Below are positions 22,964-30,621 of a stretch of 30,621 bases of DNA, piece by piece (the first letter of the stretch is position 1; each line of letters starts with the position of its first letter). Source of the stretch: Bacillota bacterium. GTDB lineage: Bacteria; Bacillota; Clostridia; Christensenellales; SZUA-584. The stretch is taken from NCBI GenBank assembly GCA_023396555.1, contig JAEWWC010000222.1, positions 1 through 30,621 of the forward strand, in the 5' to 3' direction. Below the pieces are notes generated by a model, which saw nothing but the letters and a program-made list of their open reading frames with translations, ran no database searches and had not been told where the DNA came from. Position numbers and translations under genes: made by a program.

Positions 22964-23082
22964 AAAAATCTTGGAAATTTCCGGTTGGGATGGGTTTACC
23001 AACTGATTATTTACTCTTCTGCGAAAGAACCCTGAACAGTTGCCGGAAGCGATATGGGAACAAGCTCATTCAGGAGGTAAAA

Positions 23083-23439
23083 ATGAAAAAGGTGTTGATT
23101 GTGGATGATGCGGCATTTATGCGGGTGTCCATCAAAAACATGCTCAGCAAAAACGGCTATGAAATAGCGGGCGAAGCGGAAAATGGCAAGGTCGCGCTGC
23201 AGAGATTTCAGGAATTGAATCCGGACGTTGTGACGATGGATATCACAATGCCCGAGATGGACGGTCTGGACAGCCTTAAGGCGATATTGTCTGTTCAGCC
23301 TGCCGCGCAGGTTGTCATGATCTCAGCGATGGGACAGGAGAGCATGGTGCGCGAAGCGGTGCTGTCCGGCGCCAAGGGCTTCATCGTCAAGCCTTTTAAA
23401 GAGGACGTCCTCATATCCGCTCTGGCCAGCCTGCCGTAA
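23083..23439 (+). CDS. cheY: CheY-type response regulator
   Basis: A stand-alone 118-aa receiver domain with the whole active site: acidic pair D8/D9, phosphoacceptor D53 (in VTMDITMPEMDG), S81 (MISAMGQ) and K103 (GFIVKPFK). No output domain follows, so it most likely acts by binding other proteins, as CheY does at the flagellar switch. ATG 23083 has a perfect AGGAGG. It is the only plus-strand gene in the flagellar block and no other chemotaxis gene is near. It is divergent from the fliK-like gene and convergent with the ybjQ-like gene. An alternative is a regulator of another two-component pathway; the location favours motility. Confidence 0.92.
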   Translation: MKKVLIVDDAAFMRVSIKNMLSKNGYEIAGEAENGKVALQRFQELNPDVVTMDITMPEMDGLDSLKAILSVQPAAQVVMISAMGQESMVREAVLSGAKGFIVKPFKEDVLISALASLP

Positions 23440-23478
23440 TAGCAGGCATCAAGCGCCACTAAGCTCTGCAAAAAACAA

Positions 23479-23499
23479 GGGAATGCAACGGGCATTCCC
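23479..23499 (-). terminator. Intrinsic terminator for the ybjQ-like transcript
   Basis: GGGAATGC (23479-23486) and GCATTCCC (23492-23499) form a perfect 8-bp stem with a 5-base loop. On the minus strand the stem is followed by TTGTTTTTT. It lies about 55 bp past the stop of the ybjQ-like gene, inside the 3' untranslated region of cheY. Confidence 0.8.
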
Positions 23500-23536
23500 G
23501 GCAGAATCTGCACCGGCATATACTGTCGGCAACCAT

Positions 23537-23565
23537 TAGGCGGCTCAAAGCCGCCTATTTATATT
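23537..23565 (+). terminator. Intrinsic terminator for cheY
   Basis: TAGGCGGC (23537-23544) and GCCGCCTA (23550-23557) form a perfect 8-bp stem with loop TCAAA, followed on the plus strand by TTTATATTTT. Its 3' arm covers the TAG stop codon of the convergent ybjQ-like gene. Confidence 0.75.
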
Positions 23566-23863
23566 TTATGGCCGTGCCGTAGGCTGTGACCTCGGCCGCC
23601 CCCTGCATGACGGAGCTGGACGTATACCGCACGCACACGACCGCATTCGCGCCCAGCACCTTAGCCTGCTCGATCATGCGCTGTGTCGCGATCTCGCGGG
23701 ATTCCTCCATCATTTCGGTATAGGCCTTCAGCTCGCCGCCCACCAGCGTTTTGAAGCCCGCCATCATATCCTTGCCTATGTGCTTGCTCTGTATCATCGA
23801 GCCGCGCACCAGTCCCAGCGTCTCAAACGGCTTGCCCGGATCTTCAATCGTCATGATAATCAT
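23555..23863 (-). CDS. YbjQ family (UPF0145) protein
   Basis: A 102-aa protein of the YbjQ/UPF0145 family (putative heavy-metal-binding domain, usually a pentameric ring). Recognised by the order of blocks TLGLVRGSMIQSKHIGKDMM, REIATQRMIEQAKVLGANAV, then CVRYTSSSVMQGAAEVTAYG and the closing TAIKYK. ATG 23863 has GGAGGG upstream. It lies 73 bp after addA in the same direction and has a promoter candidate of its own. Nothing ties it to motility. The family is clear; the function is not known. Confidence 0.9.
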   Translation of the reverse strand: MIIMTIEDPGKPFETLGLVRGSMIQSKHIGKDMMAGFKTLVGGELKAYTEMMEESREIATQRMIEQAKVLGANAVVCVRYTSSSVMQGAAEVTAYGTAIKYK

Positions 23864-23893
23864 GTGTGTTCCCTCCGCAATTTGATTGTGAAT

Positions 23894-23922
23894 ATTGTAT
23901 CATATTGCTTGGCGATCATAAA
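23894..23922 (-). promoter_or_regulatory. Candidate extended -10 promoter for the ybjQ-like gene
   Basis: On the minus strand TACAAT (23894-23899, 5 of 6) is preceded by TGA, giving the extended -10 TGNTACAAT. A weak -35 (TTTATG) is 17 bases upstream. It lies in the 73-bp gap after addA. Confidence 0.5.
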
Positions 23923-23936
23923 GGTTAAATATCATC

Positions 23937-26900
23937 TTACAGCAAAATCGCCTCTCCCGCCATGAGATAATAAATCCACTTCTGCGCCGCGGGCCTCTGC
24001 GTGATATCCGTAAGCGCCCGTGCGTACAGGTTCAGCTGTATCGCGTACTTCTTCGCCGCCTCCGCCGCCTCCGCCGCGCTCACCTTGTCCGTCTTGTAAT
24101 CCACGATCACCCACTGTCCGTCCTCAATGAAGCACATATCGATGATACCCTGCACGATCACCGGCTCATCCGATTCGCCGAGCTTTAGCTCACGCGCGCT
24201 CATTTTCAGGCAAAAAGGCTGCTCGAACAGGCAGCAGGACGACGCCCGCGCCCGTGCAGCGAGATCGCTGTTCAGAAAACTGGCGACGGCCTTCGCGTCC
24301 ACGTAGCCCGCCAACGCCGCGTCAATCGCGCCCTTGTCTGCCAGCCGCTTCACCTCCGCCGCCACCTCGTCCGCGCTTCTGGCTTCGAGACCCATCACCT
24401 CCAGCACTCGGTGCATCAGCGTACCGCGCTCCGCCGCCGAAATGCCGTCATCCTCGGATGGGAATCGCTGGGGCAACACCAACGCCGGCTGCTCCTCCCT
24501 CCGTTTCAATGCCGACACGCTCACTTTGGAGGGAACGCCGATGTCACCGTCGTGCGCATACGCCTCGAACACTTCCGCCGGTTCGGCCTGCGCCGCCGCG
24601 TCCAGCAATGCGTTCAGCCGCTGCACCGTATCCGCCTGCGCCGTACAAGCATCGCCGCACGGCAGTATGCGCACCGCCTCCTCCAAAGTCCCGCCGCTGT
24701 CCTGGCATGCCAAGCGCACCGCGGGCATCAACAGATCGAAGTAGCTCTGCGCACCGTGTTGCCAGCCGTCCGGTTTGTCTTCCAGCCAGCCGTCCTTGAG
24801 CGCGCTGCCCGCACCCAGCAGCACCAGCCGCTTGATCGCACGCGTCATGCCCACGTACAGCAGGCGCACCGTCTCGGATATCTTCTCGCGCTTCATGCCG
24901 CGCGCCACCGCCGCACTGTGCAGAGTCGGCTTTTTGATGTGCGCCTCTTCGTCCACGTCACTCATTCCGATGCCCAGTTCCCGCCCTACCAGCACCATGC
25001 CGCGCGCGTCGCGCTGGTCTATATTCTTGTGCAGGCCGCACAGTATCACCACGGGGAACTCAAGGCCCTTGGAGCGGTGTATCGTCGTCAGATACACGCC
25101 GTCCGCCGTCTTGGGGTCCGGCTGAGATTCGCGTCCCGTTCGTATCCTGTCGGCCATGTCCAGCACGTCCTTCAGGCAGCGCGGTGCCGCTGCCGCCACC
25201 TGACCGATGAAGCCTCCGATCATCTCGTCGGTGCCGCTGCCGCCCGGTGATGTCAGCGCGTACTCACGGAAATGCGCCTCCTGCCGCACGCGCATCAGGA
25301 AATCCGGCAGCTTCATGCACGGCGCCATGCGCTTAAAGCGCTCCATCTGTACCCAGAAATGCGCCAGCTTGCTCCCCGTCTCGTCGTTCGCGTCATATGC
25401 CAGCGCGCTCTGCGCGAACGTCACCCCCGCGGGCGCGGCCATGCGAATGCGCGCAAAATCGATCTCAGTCAGCCCATAGTGCGGATAGCGCAGCGCGGAG
25501 AGCAGCGGCACGTCCGCGGTGGGGCTATCGATCACAGCCAGTAAGTTGATGAACACCATCAACTCGCTGTACGCCGGGTCTCCCGCGGGACCGCCCGTCA
25601 CCGGTATGCGCCGCTCGCGCAGCGCCTGTGCCAGTTGCTGTCCCGTGCCGGACAGCTCGGGCCGCAGCACTGCGATGTCGCCGTAGGCAAAGCCTTCACT
25701 CACGAAGCCGCTTATCAGCTCCGCCAGCTGCGCCGCCTCCGCTTCCAGACTGCCCAGCGTGTCCTCACCATCCGCGCTCTCTCGCCCCGCCAACACGATG
25801 TCCACGCGCCCGTCACCCGTCGAGCCTGCCGCCAGCCGCTGCCCGCCGGTGTAGGCCACCCCACCAGCGTCCTCCGTCATCATGTGCCCCATCACGCCGT
25901 TGATGAAGTCGATCACGGCGGGCGTGCTGCGGTAGTTGGTGTTCATCTCCACCAGCCCGCCGTCGGACAGCTCGCGGCAGCGCCGCATCAGCAGCTCCGG
26001 ATTGGACTCTCGGAACGTGTAGATGCACTGTTTCACGTCGCCCACGAGGAAGTCGTTATTACCGCGCTGCAGTGCCGAAATGATGGCGTGCTGCGCCTCG
26101 TTGATATCCTGATACTCGTCCACGAACACGTGAGCGTACTTGTCGCGGTACCGCGCGGCGATGTCTTCCGACTGCAGCACCCGAAATGCGAAGTGCATCG
26201 TATCATCGTGATCCAGCAGATTCTTGGTACGCTTCAGCTTGGCGTAGCGGGACATAAACGACCGCGTCAGGTCGATGAAGAGCCGCCCGTCGTCCGCCAC
26301 CCGTTCCAGCTCCGCCGACATTTTGGCGGCAAAGCCACCCTCCCAGCGGCGTACCGTTTCCAGACACTTGTTGGCGGCGTTGGTATGCTTCTTGCTGCCT
26401 TGATTGGGCGCGCCCTTCGCTGGAGAGGTCACTGGCTCGAACACGGGCAGATATGCCTCGTCCTTCGTCATCGCGTCCACGGCCTTCATCAGTGCGAGCC
26501 GTTCCACGTTGCTCACCCGCGCCTCCGCCTCGAATCCGCTCTCGCGCCACAGCTCCGTGCGCTGCATCAAATGCGCCGTCGCCTTGGCTGCGTCCTCCCG
26601 CACCATATCGCGGTATTCCTCAAACAGCGCGTCGATGAACGCACCGCCGCCGTAATGCGCGTGCGACCGCTCCAGCCACTCCTGCGGATCCTTTAGGCTG
26701 ATGGCACGATTGTATATCTTGGTCACGATGGATCGCAGCGTCTCCATGTCGCCGCGCCCCGCGTATTTGAGCACGATGTGCCGCTGATCGTTGTCTGACA
26801 GCGCCTGCTCGATGGCGTCGTCCAGCGCTACCTGCTTGAGGTGCGCGGTCTGTGCCTCATCCGCGATGGCGAACACGGGCGATACGCCCGCCTGCGCAAA

Positions 26901-27227
26901 GTTGTCGCGTATCAGCCGCCCGCAGAACGCGTGCAGCGTGGAGATATCCGCAAACGCGCACTTCTCGGCCTGCGCCGCCAGCCGCGCGTCCGCCTTGCCC
27001 GCCTCCTGCAGCCGCTGGTAAATGCGCGCGCGCATCTCGCCCGCCGCGAGGTTGGTGAACGTGACCACCAGCATGCGGCTGATATCCTCGCCCTCCTCGA
27101 TCAGGCGCAGCACGCGCTCCGTCAGCACGCTGGTCTTGCCGCTGCCCGCCGCGGCAGACACCACCACGCTGCACCTCCTGATGTCGATAGCGCGCTGCTG
27201 GTGCGCGTTCCATGTCCTGCCGCTCAT
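23937..27227 (-). CDS. addA: ATP-dependent helicase-nuclease subunit AddA
   Basis: AddA is the motor and one nuclease of the AddAB complex, which processes double-strand breaks to 3' tails for RecA at chi-like sites. From ATG 27227 it is 1096 aa, somewhat shorter than the B. subtilis protein. UvrD-type motifs are seen: Walker A SAAAGSGKT (about residues 24-32), motif II VDEYQD (369-374), NTNYRST (about 429-435), and motif VI RLLYVGMTRA. The C-terminal nuclease has GIIDMCFIEDGQW and VDYKTDK (D1030, D1043, K1045), followed by YAIQLNLYARAL. The frame is open to 27347, but that part overlaps addB; the 4-bp ATGA overlap is the better start. Confidence 0.96.
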   Translation of the reverse strand: MSGRTWNAHQQRAIDIRRCSVVVSAAAGSGKTSVLTERVLRLIEEGEDISRMLVVTFTNLAAGEMRARIYQRLQEAGKADARLAAQAEKCAFADISTLHAFCGRLIRDNFAQAGVSPVFAIADEAQTAHLKQVALDDAIEQALSDNDQRHIVLKYAGRGDMETLRSIVTKIYNRAISLKDPQEWLERSHAHYGGGAFIDALFEEYRDMVREDAAKATAHLMQRTELWRESGFEAEARVSNVERLALMKAVDAMTKDEAYLPVFEPVTSPAKGAPNQGSKKHTNAANKCLETVRRWEGGFAAKMSAELERVADDGRLFIDLTRSFMSRYAKLKRTKNLLDHDDTMHFAFRVLQSEDIAARYRDKYAHVFVDEYQDINEAQHAIISALQRGNNDFLVGDVKQCIYTFRESNPELLMRRCRELSDGGLVEMNTNYRSTPAVIDFINGVMGHMMTEDAGGVAYTGGQRLAAGSTGDGRVDIVLAGRESADGEDTLGSLEAEAAQLAELISGFVSEGFAYGDIAVLRPELSGTGQQLAQALRERRIPVTGGPAGDPAYSELMVFINLLAVIDSPTADVPLLSALRYPHYGLTEIDFARIRMAAPAGVTFAQSALAYDANDETGSKLAHFWVQMERFKRMAPCMKLPDFLMRVRQEAHFREYALTSPGGSGTDEMIGGFIGQVAAAAPRCLKDVLDMADRIRTGRESQPDPKTADGVYLTTIHRSKGLEFPVVILCGLHKNIDQRDARGMVLVGRELGIGMSDVDEEAHIKKPTLHSAAVARGMKREKISETVRLLYVGMTRAIKRLVLLGAGSALKDGWLEDKPDGWQHGAQSYFDLLMPAVRLACQDSGGTLEEAVRILPCGDACTAQADTVQRLNALLDAAAQAEPAEVFEAYAHDGDIGVPSKVSVSALKRREEQPALVLPQRFPSEDDGISAAERGTLMHRVLEVMGLEARSADEVAAEVKRLADKGAIDAALAGYVDAKAVASFLNSDLAARARASSCCLFEQPFCLKMSARELKLGESDEPVIVQGIIDMCFIEDGQWVIVDYKTDKVSAAEAAEAAKKYAIQLNLYARALTDITQRPAAQKWIYYLMAGEAILL

Positions 27228-30200
27228 GACGCCGCCTCCCCATCCTCGTTCAGCCGCTCCCTGTCGAAGGGCTCCCCCGTCCGCTGCGCGTTGCCCGTAT
27301 AGCCTGCGTTCAGCAGACAGACGCTCTTGTAGTCGCAGTAGTCGCAAGCCCCGTCCACTGGGCAGATGGCGTTATCGCCGCCGTATATGCGTTCTGCCGC
27401 ACCGCGGATCATTTCCTGCGCATAGCGCAGCAGCGCGTCCAGCTGCGGCGCGTCGAAGAACGTTTTGGACTGGCCATGCAGCACGCCCTTAGACGTCACC
27501 CGCTGATCCACCGCCACGAAGCTGCCGCCCGGCAGCGTGTCGCTGAACAGCCCGAGCGCGTCCGCATCGCTGATGGATATGCCGCGCATCCGTCCCTTGG
27601 TCAACACCTCGCCCTCGTCCTCGCCGTAGCTGTCACCGATCTTCATGTAATACCCGCCGGCCGGTTGCAGCCCGGTATCCGCCAGCGCGCGCCGTGCCGC
27701 CTCAATGTAGACGGGCAGCTGCAACGCAGTACCCGCTGCCAGCTCGTTCAGCGCGAACCGCGTGTCGGACGACTTGTAGTCCACCACGCGGAAGTAACCG
27801 CCCGCCGCGTCGATGCGGTCGATCTTGCCTGTCAGCTCCACGTCTCCAGACGCCGTGGGCAGCAATATGGAAAACGTCTGTTCGCTCATCAACATGCGCG
27901 CCCCGCGCCCCAGAAAGTGCGTCCGTATGCGCAGCGCAGTATCTGCCAGCTCCTTTTTCAGCAGCGCGTACTGCACCGCAAACCGCTCGTCCACCTCCAG
28001 CTTGCCGTTGTCGTGCTGCTGCGCGGCTTCTTCCGCCGCAGCTTCCATGCGTTCCACCGTCTCCTCTTCGGTCAGCGCCTGGAGTATTACGCCGTCCTCG
28101 ATCAGCCGCTTCGCGAACAGGTCCAGCGCAAGATGCATGTACGTGCCGATATCGATGCGGTCATAGGTATAGTCCCGCGGTACTCTGGCTCGCACGCCAT
28201 GGTCCAAAAAGTGCTTGTAGGGGCACTTGTAGTAATTCTCGATGCGCGTTGCGCTGCAGCGGATGCCTCCGTACAGCGCCTTTGCGTCCTCGGCGCTCAG
28301 AGGCTGCGCCGCATTGTCGCGCAGCAGCACCTTCTTCGCCCACTCCCGCCAGTCTGGCTGCGCGAGGAAGCGCGCACACAGCCCCGGCAACTCATCCCCG
28401 GGTGTTTTGCCGCGCAGCGCATCAGCCATGCCGCCCAGCAGCATGGGTTCCGCGCCGCTCATCGGCGGCAGCGATGGCGCGCCGCCCGGCTGCAAAGCCG
28501 GGAACAGCCGCCGCATCCGGTCGATCAGCACCGAAGGCGCGCCCGCCGTTCGGTTCCAGCTCAGCACCAGCCGGTCCTTGGGCTTGGCCAGCGCGGTGTA
28601 TATCTTCAGCTTCTCCGCCGCGAAGTCGTATACGCCCACGTCCAGCCCCGCTTCCAGCAGCAGCTCGCGCTCCGCGCCCGAGAGTATACCCGGCCCATCG
28701 TCCCGCGCGGGCCACGCCCCGTCGTTAAGGCCAATGGCAAACAACGCCTTGATGCCGGGCAACCGCGCCACCGATATGTCGAACACCTTCACTTCGTCCG
28801 TGGCGGGTGGTATCACCGCGATGCGAGTCCCCTCGAAGCCCGTGCTGATCAGGCCGCACAGTGCCTCAGCCGCCAACGGTGCGTCGCCCATCACGCGCGG
28901 CACGCTGTCCAGCACGTCCAGCGTCCGCTCATACACCTGCCGGAAGTAGATGTGTTCGCCCCGCGTCTCGGGCGCGTCGATATCCGCACACAGCGCCTCC
29001 AGCTTTTCCTTCACGCCGCAATCGTCCAGGAAACGGCGCACCGCCGCCACTTGCTGGACCGCGCCTCCTTCTTTGAGCCGCCGGGTCAGCGCGTCCAGCG
29101 GGCGCATCACGGCACGTCGGGCGGCCTCCGCCTCGTCCGCCCCTTCGCCGCGCCAGAATGCGGACTGGAAGTGCCAGCCCTTGAGCGCGTACTTTTCCGC
29201 ATAGCTCTTCAGCACCCTGCGCTGCGCCTCGTCGATAGGAGCATAGGTACTGTAGGCATAGCCTTCGACCGCGGTCACATCCCCTGCCGCCGCTTGCATC
29301 GCGCTGTACAGGAAATCGAAGAAAGCGTTGTCCGCCAGCGCCCGGCGTTCGTCCGTGAAGAACGGAATACCGGCCTGCGCGAACACCGACTTGATAATCG
29401 GCAAATACGCCGCGAGGTTTCCGCCCACCACGGCGATATCCGAAAAGCGCCAGCCTTCCTGCGCCGCCGCAGCAAGTATGGCGGACGCCACGCGTTCCAC
29501 CTCCTGCTCCGCCGTTTCCGCCTCGATCAGGTACAGCCCGTCCGTCGCACCCGCGTACGGCGTATACGGATATCGGTACAGATTGGCTTCCAGAAAGCGT
29601 AGCGCATCGGAATTATACCTGTCGTTCAGACCGGGGCTGTCCATCACCATCACATTTTGCCCTGCCGCTTCCACGTCGCGGATAAACTGCCGCACCAGCT
29701 GCTCCTCCGGCTCAAACATTACAGGGTCAGCGTCGTCTCCGCGGAACGCCGCCACCGTCTCCTCCGCCAGCGCGGCTACCTTTGCCAGCAGTCTCAAAGC
29801 CGCGGGCGCGCCGCTATCCAGTCCGTCAATCACGACCTTCGCGCTGCGTAGCCACGCCACGCTGTCCGCCCGTGCCGCCGCAAGCGCATATATGTCGGCA
29901 CTGTCGTACCGGCTGCCGCATATCTCGTCATACAATGCCAGCACGTCCGCTGTGTCTCGCAGCTTCTGCGCCAGCGCGGCATCCTTCACGCGAGACGCAG
30001 CGTCCCGCAGTGTGCCCGGCGTCTGGCTATGGCTTTTCAGGCGGGTAATCAGCTCGGCGAGGCACACCTCAAAGCCCTCCAAGCGCTCGCCGCCGAAGGG
30101 TTTGTCCAGCCGCTCCAGCGCCCGGTGGCACACCATCGCGCGCTCCGCGTGCGACAAAAAGACGGGTAGCCCCGTCTCCTCCAGTATGCGCAGCGCCAGC

Positions 30201-30403
30201 CGTTGCAGGCTCAGCACCTCCAGCCCCATGATGCCGCGCACTCCACACGCCGTCATGATGTCCTTTTCCGTCTCGAACGTGAGCTGCCCCGGTACGATCA
30301 CGAGCACCTTTCTCAGCGGGTCTTTGATCATTCCGCGGATGCGTGTCATCAGCATGCGGCTTTTGCCGCTGCCGGCACGCCCTTTGACGACCGTGACTCC
30401 CAT
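27224..30403 (-). CDS. addB: ATP-dependent nuclease subunit AddB
   Basis: AddB is the partner subunit of AddAB with an inactive helicase fold, chi recognition and a 5'-strand nuclease held by an iron-sulphur cluster. From ATG 30403 (GGGGG upstream) the product is 1059 aa. It shows GRAGSGKS (residues 9-16), a first cysteine in RIENYYKCPYKHFLD, the nuclease motif GKIDRIDAAGGYF with VVDYKSS, and the C-terminal cluster C1020-x2-C1023-x5-C1029 that completes the 4Fe-4S site. The reading frame extends to 30589 without a family match, so I reject that start. addA follows by a 4-bp overlap. Confidence 0.95.
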   Translation of the reverse strand: MGVTVVKGRAGSGKSRMLMTRIRGMIKDPLRKVLVIVPGQLTFETEKDIMTACGVRGIMGLEVLSLQRLALRILEETGLPVFLSHAERAMVCHRALERLDKPFGGERLEGFEVCLAELITRLKSHSQTPGTLRDAASRVKDAALAQKLRDTADVLALYDEICGSRYDSADIYALAAARADSVAWLRSAKVVIDGLDSGAPAALRLLAKVAALAEETVAAFRGDDADPVMFEPEEQLVRQFIRDVEAAGQNVMVMDSPGLNDRYNSDALRFLEANLYRYPYTPYAGATDGLYLIEAETAEQEVERVASAILAAAAQEGWRFSDIAVVGGNLAAYLPIIKSVFAQAGIPFFTDERRALADNAFFDFLYSAMQAAAGDVTAVEGYAYSTYAPIDEAQRRVLKSYAEKYALKGWHFQSAFWRGEGADEAEAARRAVMRPLDALTRRLKEGGAVQQVAAVRRFLDDCGVKEKLEALCADIDAPETRGEHIYFRQVYERTLDVLDSVPRVMGDAPLAAEALCGLISTGFEGTRIAVIPPATDEVKVFDISVARLPGIKALFAIGLNDGAWPARDDGPGILSGAERELLLEAGLDVGVYDFAAEKLKIYTALAKPKDRLVLSWNRTAGAPSVLIDRMRRLFPALQPGGAPSLPPMSGAEPMLLGGMADALRGKTPGDELPGLCARFLAQPDWREWAKKVLLRDNAAQPLSAEDAKALYGGIRCSATRIENYYKCPYKHFLDHGVRARVPRDYTYDRIDIGTYMHLALDLFAKRLIEDGVILQALTEEETVERMEAAAEEAAQQHDNGKLEVDERFAVQYALLKKELADTALRIRTHFLGRGARMLMSEQTFSILLPTASGDVELTGKIDRIDAAGGYFRVVDYKSSDTRFALNELAAGTALQLPVYIEAARRALADTGLQPAGGYYMKIGDSYGEDEGEVLTKGRMRGISISDADALGLFSDTLPGGSFVAVDQRVTSKGVLHGQSKTFFDAPQLDALLRYAQEMIRGAAERIYGGDNAICPVDGACDYCDYKSVCLLNAGYTGNAQRTGEPFDRERLNEDGEAAS

Positions 30404-30442
30404 AGCGCAGCACCCCCTTTTTACTCCATATATTCGCATACC

Positions 30443-30476
30443 GCCTGTCCCAAAATCAGGGCAGGCAGCCCTTTTT
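30443..30476 (+). terminator. Terminator-like hairpin on the plus strand upstream of addB
   Basis: GCCTG-T-CCC (30443-30451) pairs with GGG-CAGGC (30459-30466) with one bulged base, and CCCTTTTT follows four bases later on the plus strand. No plus-strand gene precedes it, so it may instead act in the addB leader, or end stray antisense transcription. Confidence 0.35.
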
Positions 30477-30568
30477 CTACGCATTGTTTTACCGACAAGT
30501 ATAAAACCGGGGGCACTGCTTAAATGAGATGTGCTGGATTGGCGAGCTGATTTTGCGGTATGCAAGGA

Positions 30569-30608
30569 ATGAAGCCGCAGGAATAGCACCGCTATTTCAA
30601 GGCTTCAT
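30569..30608. repeat. Long hairpin, possible edge of an intergenic palindromic element
   Basis: ATGAAGCC (30569-30576) pairs with GGCTTCAT (30601-30608), and inside it GGAATAGC (30580-30587) pairs with GCTATTTC (30591-30598) with one G-U. That gives 16 base pairs around a 3-base loop with a small internal loop. No T-run follows, so it is not a terminator. TTTTGCGG to its left and CGGCAGGCC at the edge suggest the palindrome continues outside the window. Confidence 0.55.
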
Positions 30609-30621
30609 GACGCGGCAGGCC

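Larger units (their letters stand above)
30404..30621. other. Gene-free region upstream of addB
   Basis: These 218 bp hold no convincing gene. On the minus strand there is a TATACT (about 30499-30504) without a good -35 that might serve addB. Two hairpins are listed separately. The right part resembles an intergenic palindromic element and runs off the window. Confidence 0.5.

Noticed and set aside
22964..23082. Possible riboswitch in the long cheY leader
   Set aside because: I looked for c-di-GMP-type and other common riboswitch cores and found none; only weak local pairing is visible.
27228..27347. N-terminal extension of addA
   Set aside because: It overlaps the end of addB and lacks family similarity; the ATGA overlap start fits.
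27476..29602. 708-codon open frame on the plus strand
   Set aside because: It lies wholly inside addB on the other strand, is rich in Arg/His/Gln as expected from an antisense frame of G+C-rich coding DNA, and has no recognisable domain.
30404..30589. N-terminal extension of addB
   Set aside because: The reading frame is open, but AddB proteins start near the GRAGSGKS motif, and the ribosome-binding site is next to ATG 30403.

Overview
The window is almost entirely one flagellar gene cluster from a Gram-positive, flagellated Clostridia-like bacterium of moderate to high G+C. The evidence for that lineage is a sigma-D/FliA-type sigma factor beside a SwrB-like membrane protein, YvyF, YaaR (DUF327), a YlqG/YlqH-like FliK plus FlhB-C-terminal pair, FliW, and AddAB in place of RecBCD. 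No outer-membrane ring genes (flgH, flgI) are present. I cannot name the species.

Layout, in transcription order (right to left, minus strand, about 22.8 kb without a strand switch): a FliK/YlqG-like hook-length protein and a small FlhB-C-terminal (YlqH-like) protein; fliD, fliS, a FliT-like chaperone and yaaR, closed by an intrinsic terminator; a lytic transglycosylase with flgB, flgC and fliE (proximal rod and MS-ring junction); a 139-bp gap; then fliO, fliP, fliQ, fliR, flhB and flhA (type III export gate), flhF and flhG (placement and number control), a PilZ c-di-GMP receptor, sigma-28, a SwrB-like protein, flgF and flgG (rod), yvyF, flgM, flgN, flgK, flgL and a FliW cut by the left edge. 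Many junctions are 4-bp ATGA overlaps (fliO/fliP, fliR/flhB, flhB/flhA, flhF/flhG, pilZ/sigD, fliK-like/fhlB-like, addB/addA).

Right of the flagellar block, a solo cheY lies on the plus strand, divergent from the fliK-like gene. It converges on a ybjQ-family gene through two interlocked terminators. The last 6.5 kb is addB-addA (recombination helicase-nuclease), preceded by 218 bp without a gene that contains a long hairpin running to the window edge.

The genes supply export gate, rod, junction, cap, chaperones, sigma-28/FlgM checkpoint, FlhF/FlhG placement and a c-di-GMP brake. The MS-ring, C-ring, export ATPase, hook, stator and flagellin genes are not here. The block that usually separates fliE from the export-gate genes is missing from between them. 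That fliE-fliO gap is the most interesting place in the window. It holds nested stem-loops that enclose the fliO ribosome-binding site and start codon, a second hairpin, and a very good sigma-28-type promoter on the opposite strand pointing into fliE. Other points of note are a lipobox in FliP, a rod-linked transglycosylase without a Sec signal, and two minus-strand sigma-28 promoter candidates sharing the nonamer AATCCGATA. I saw no mobile element, CRISPR array, tRNA or rRNA.
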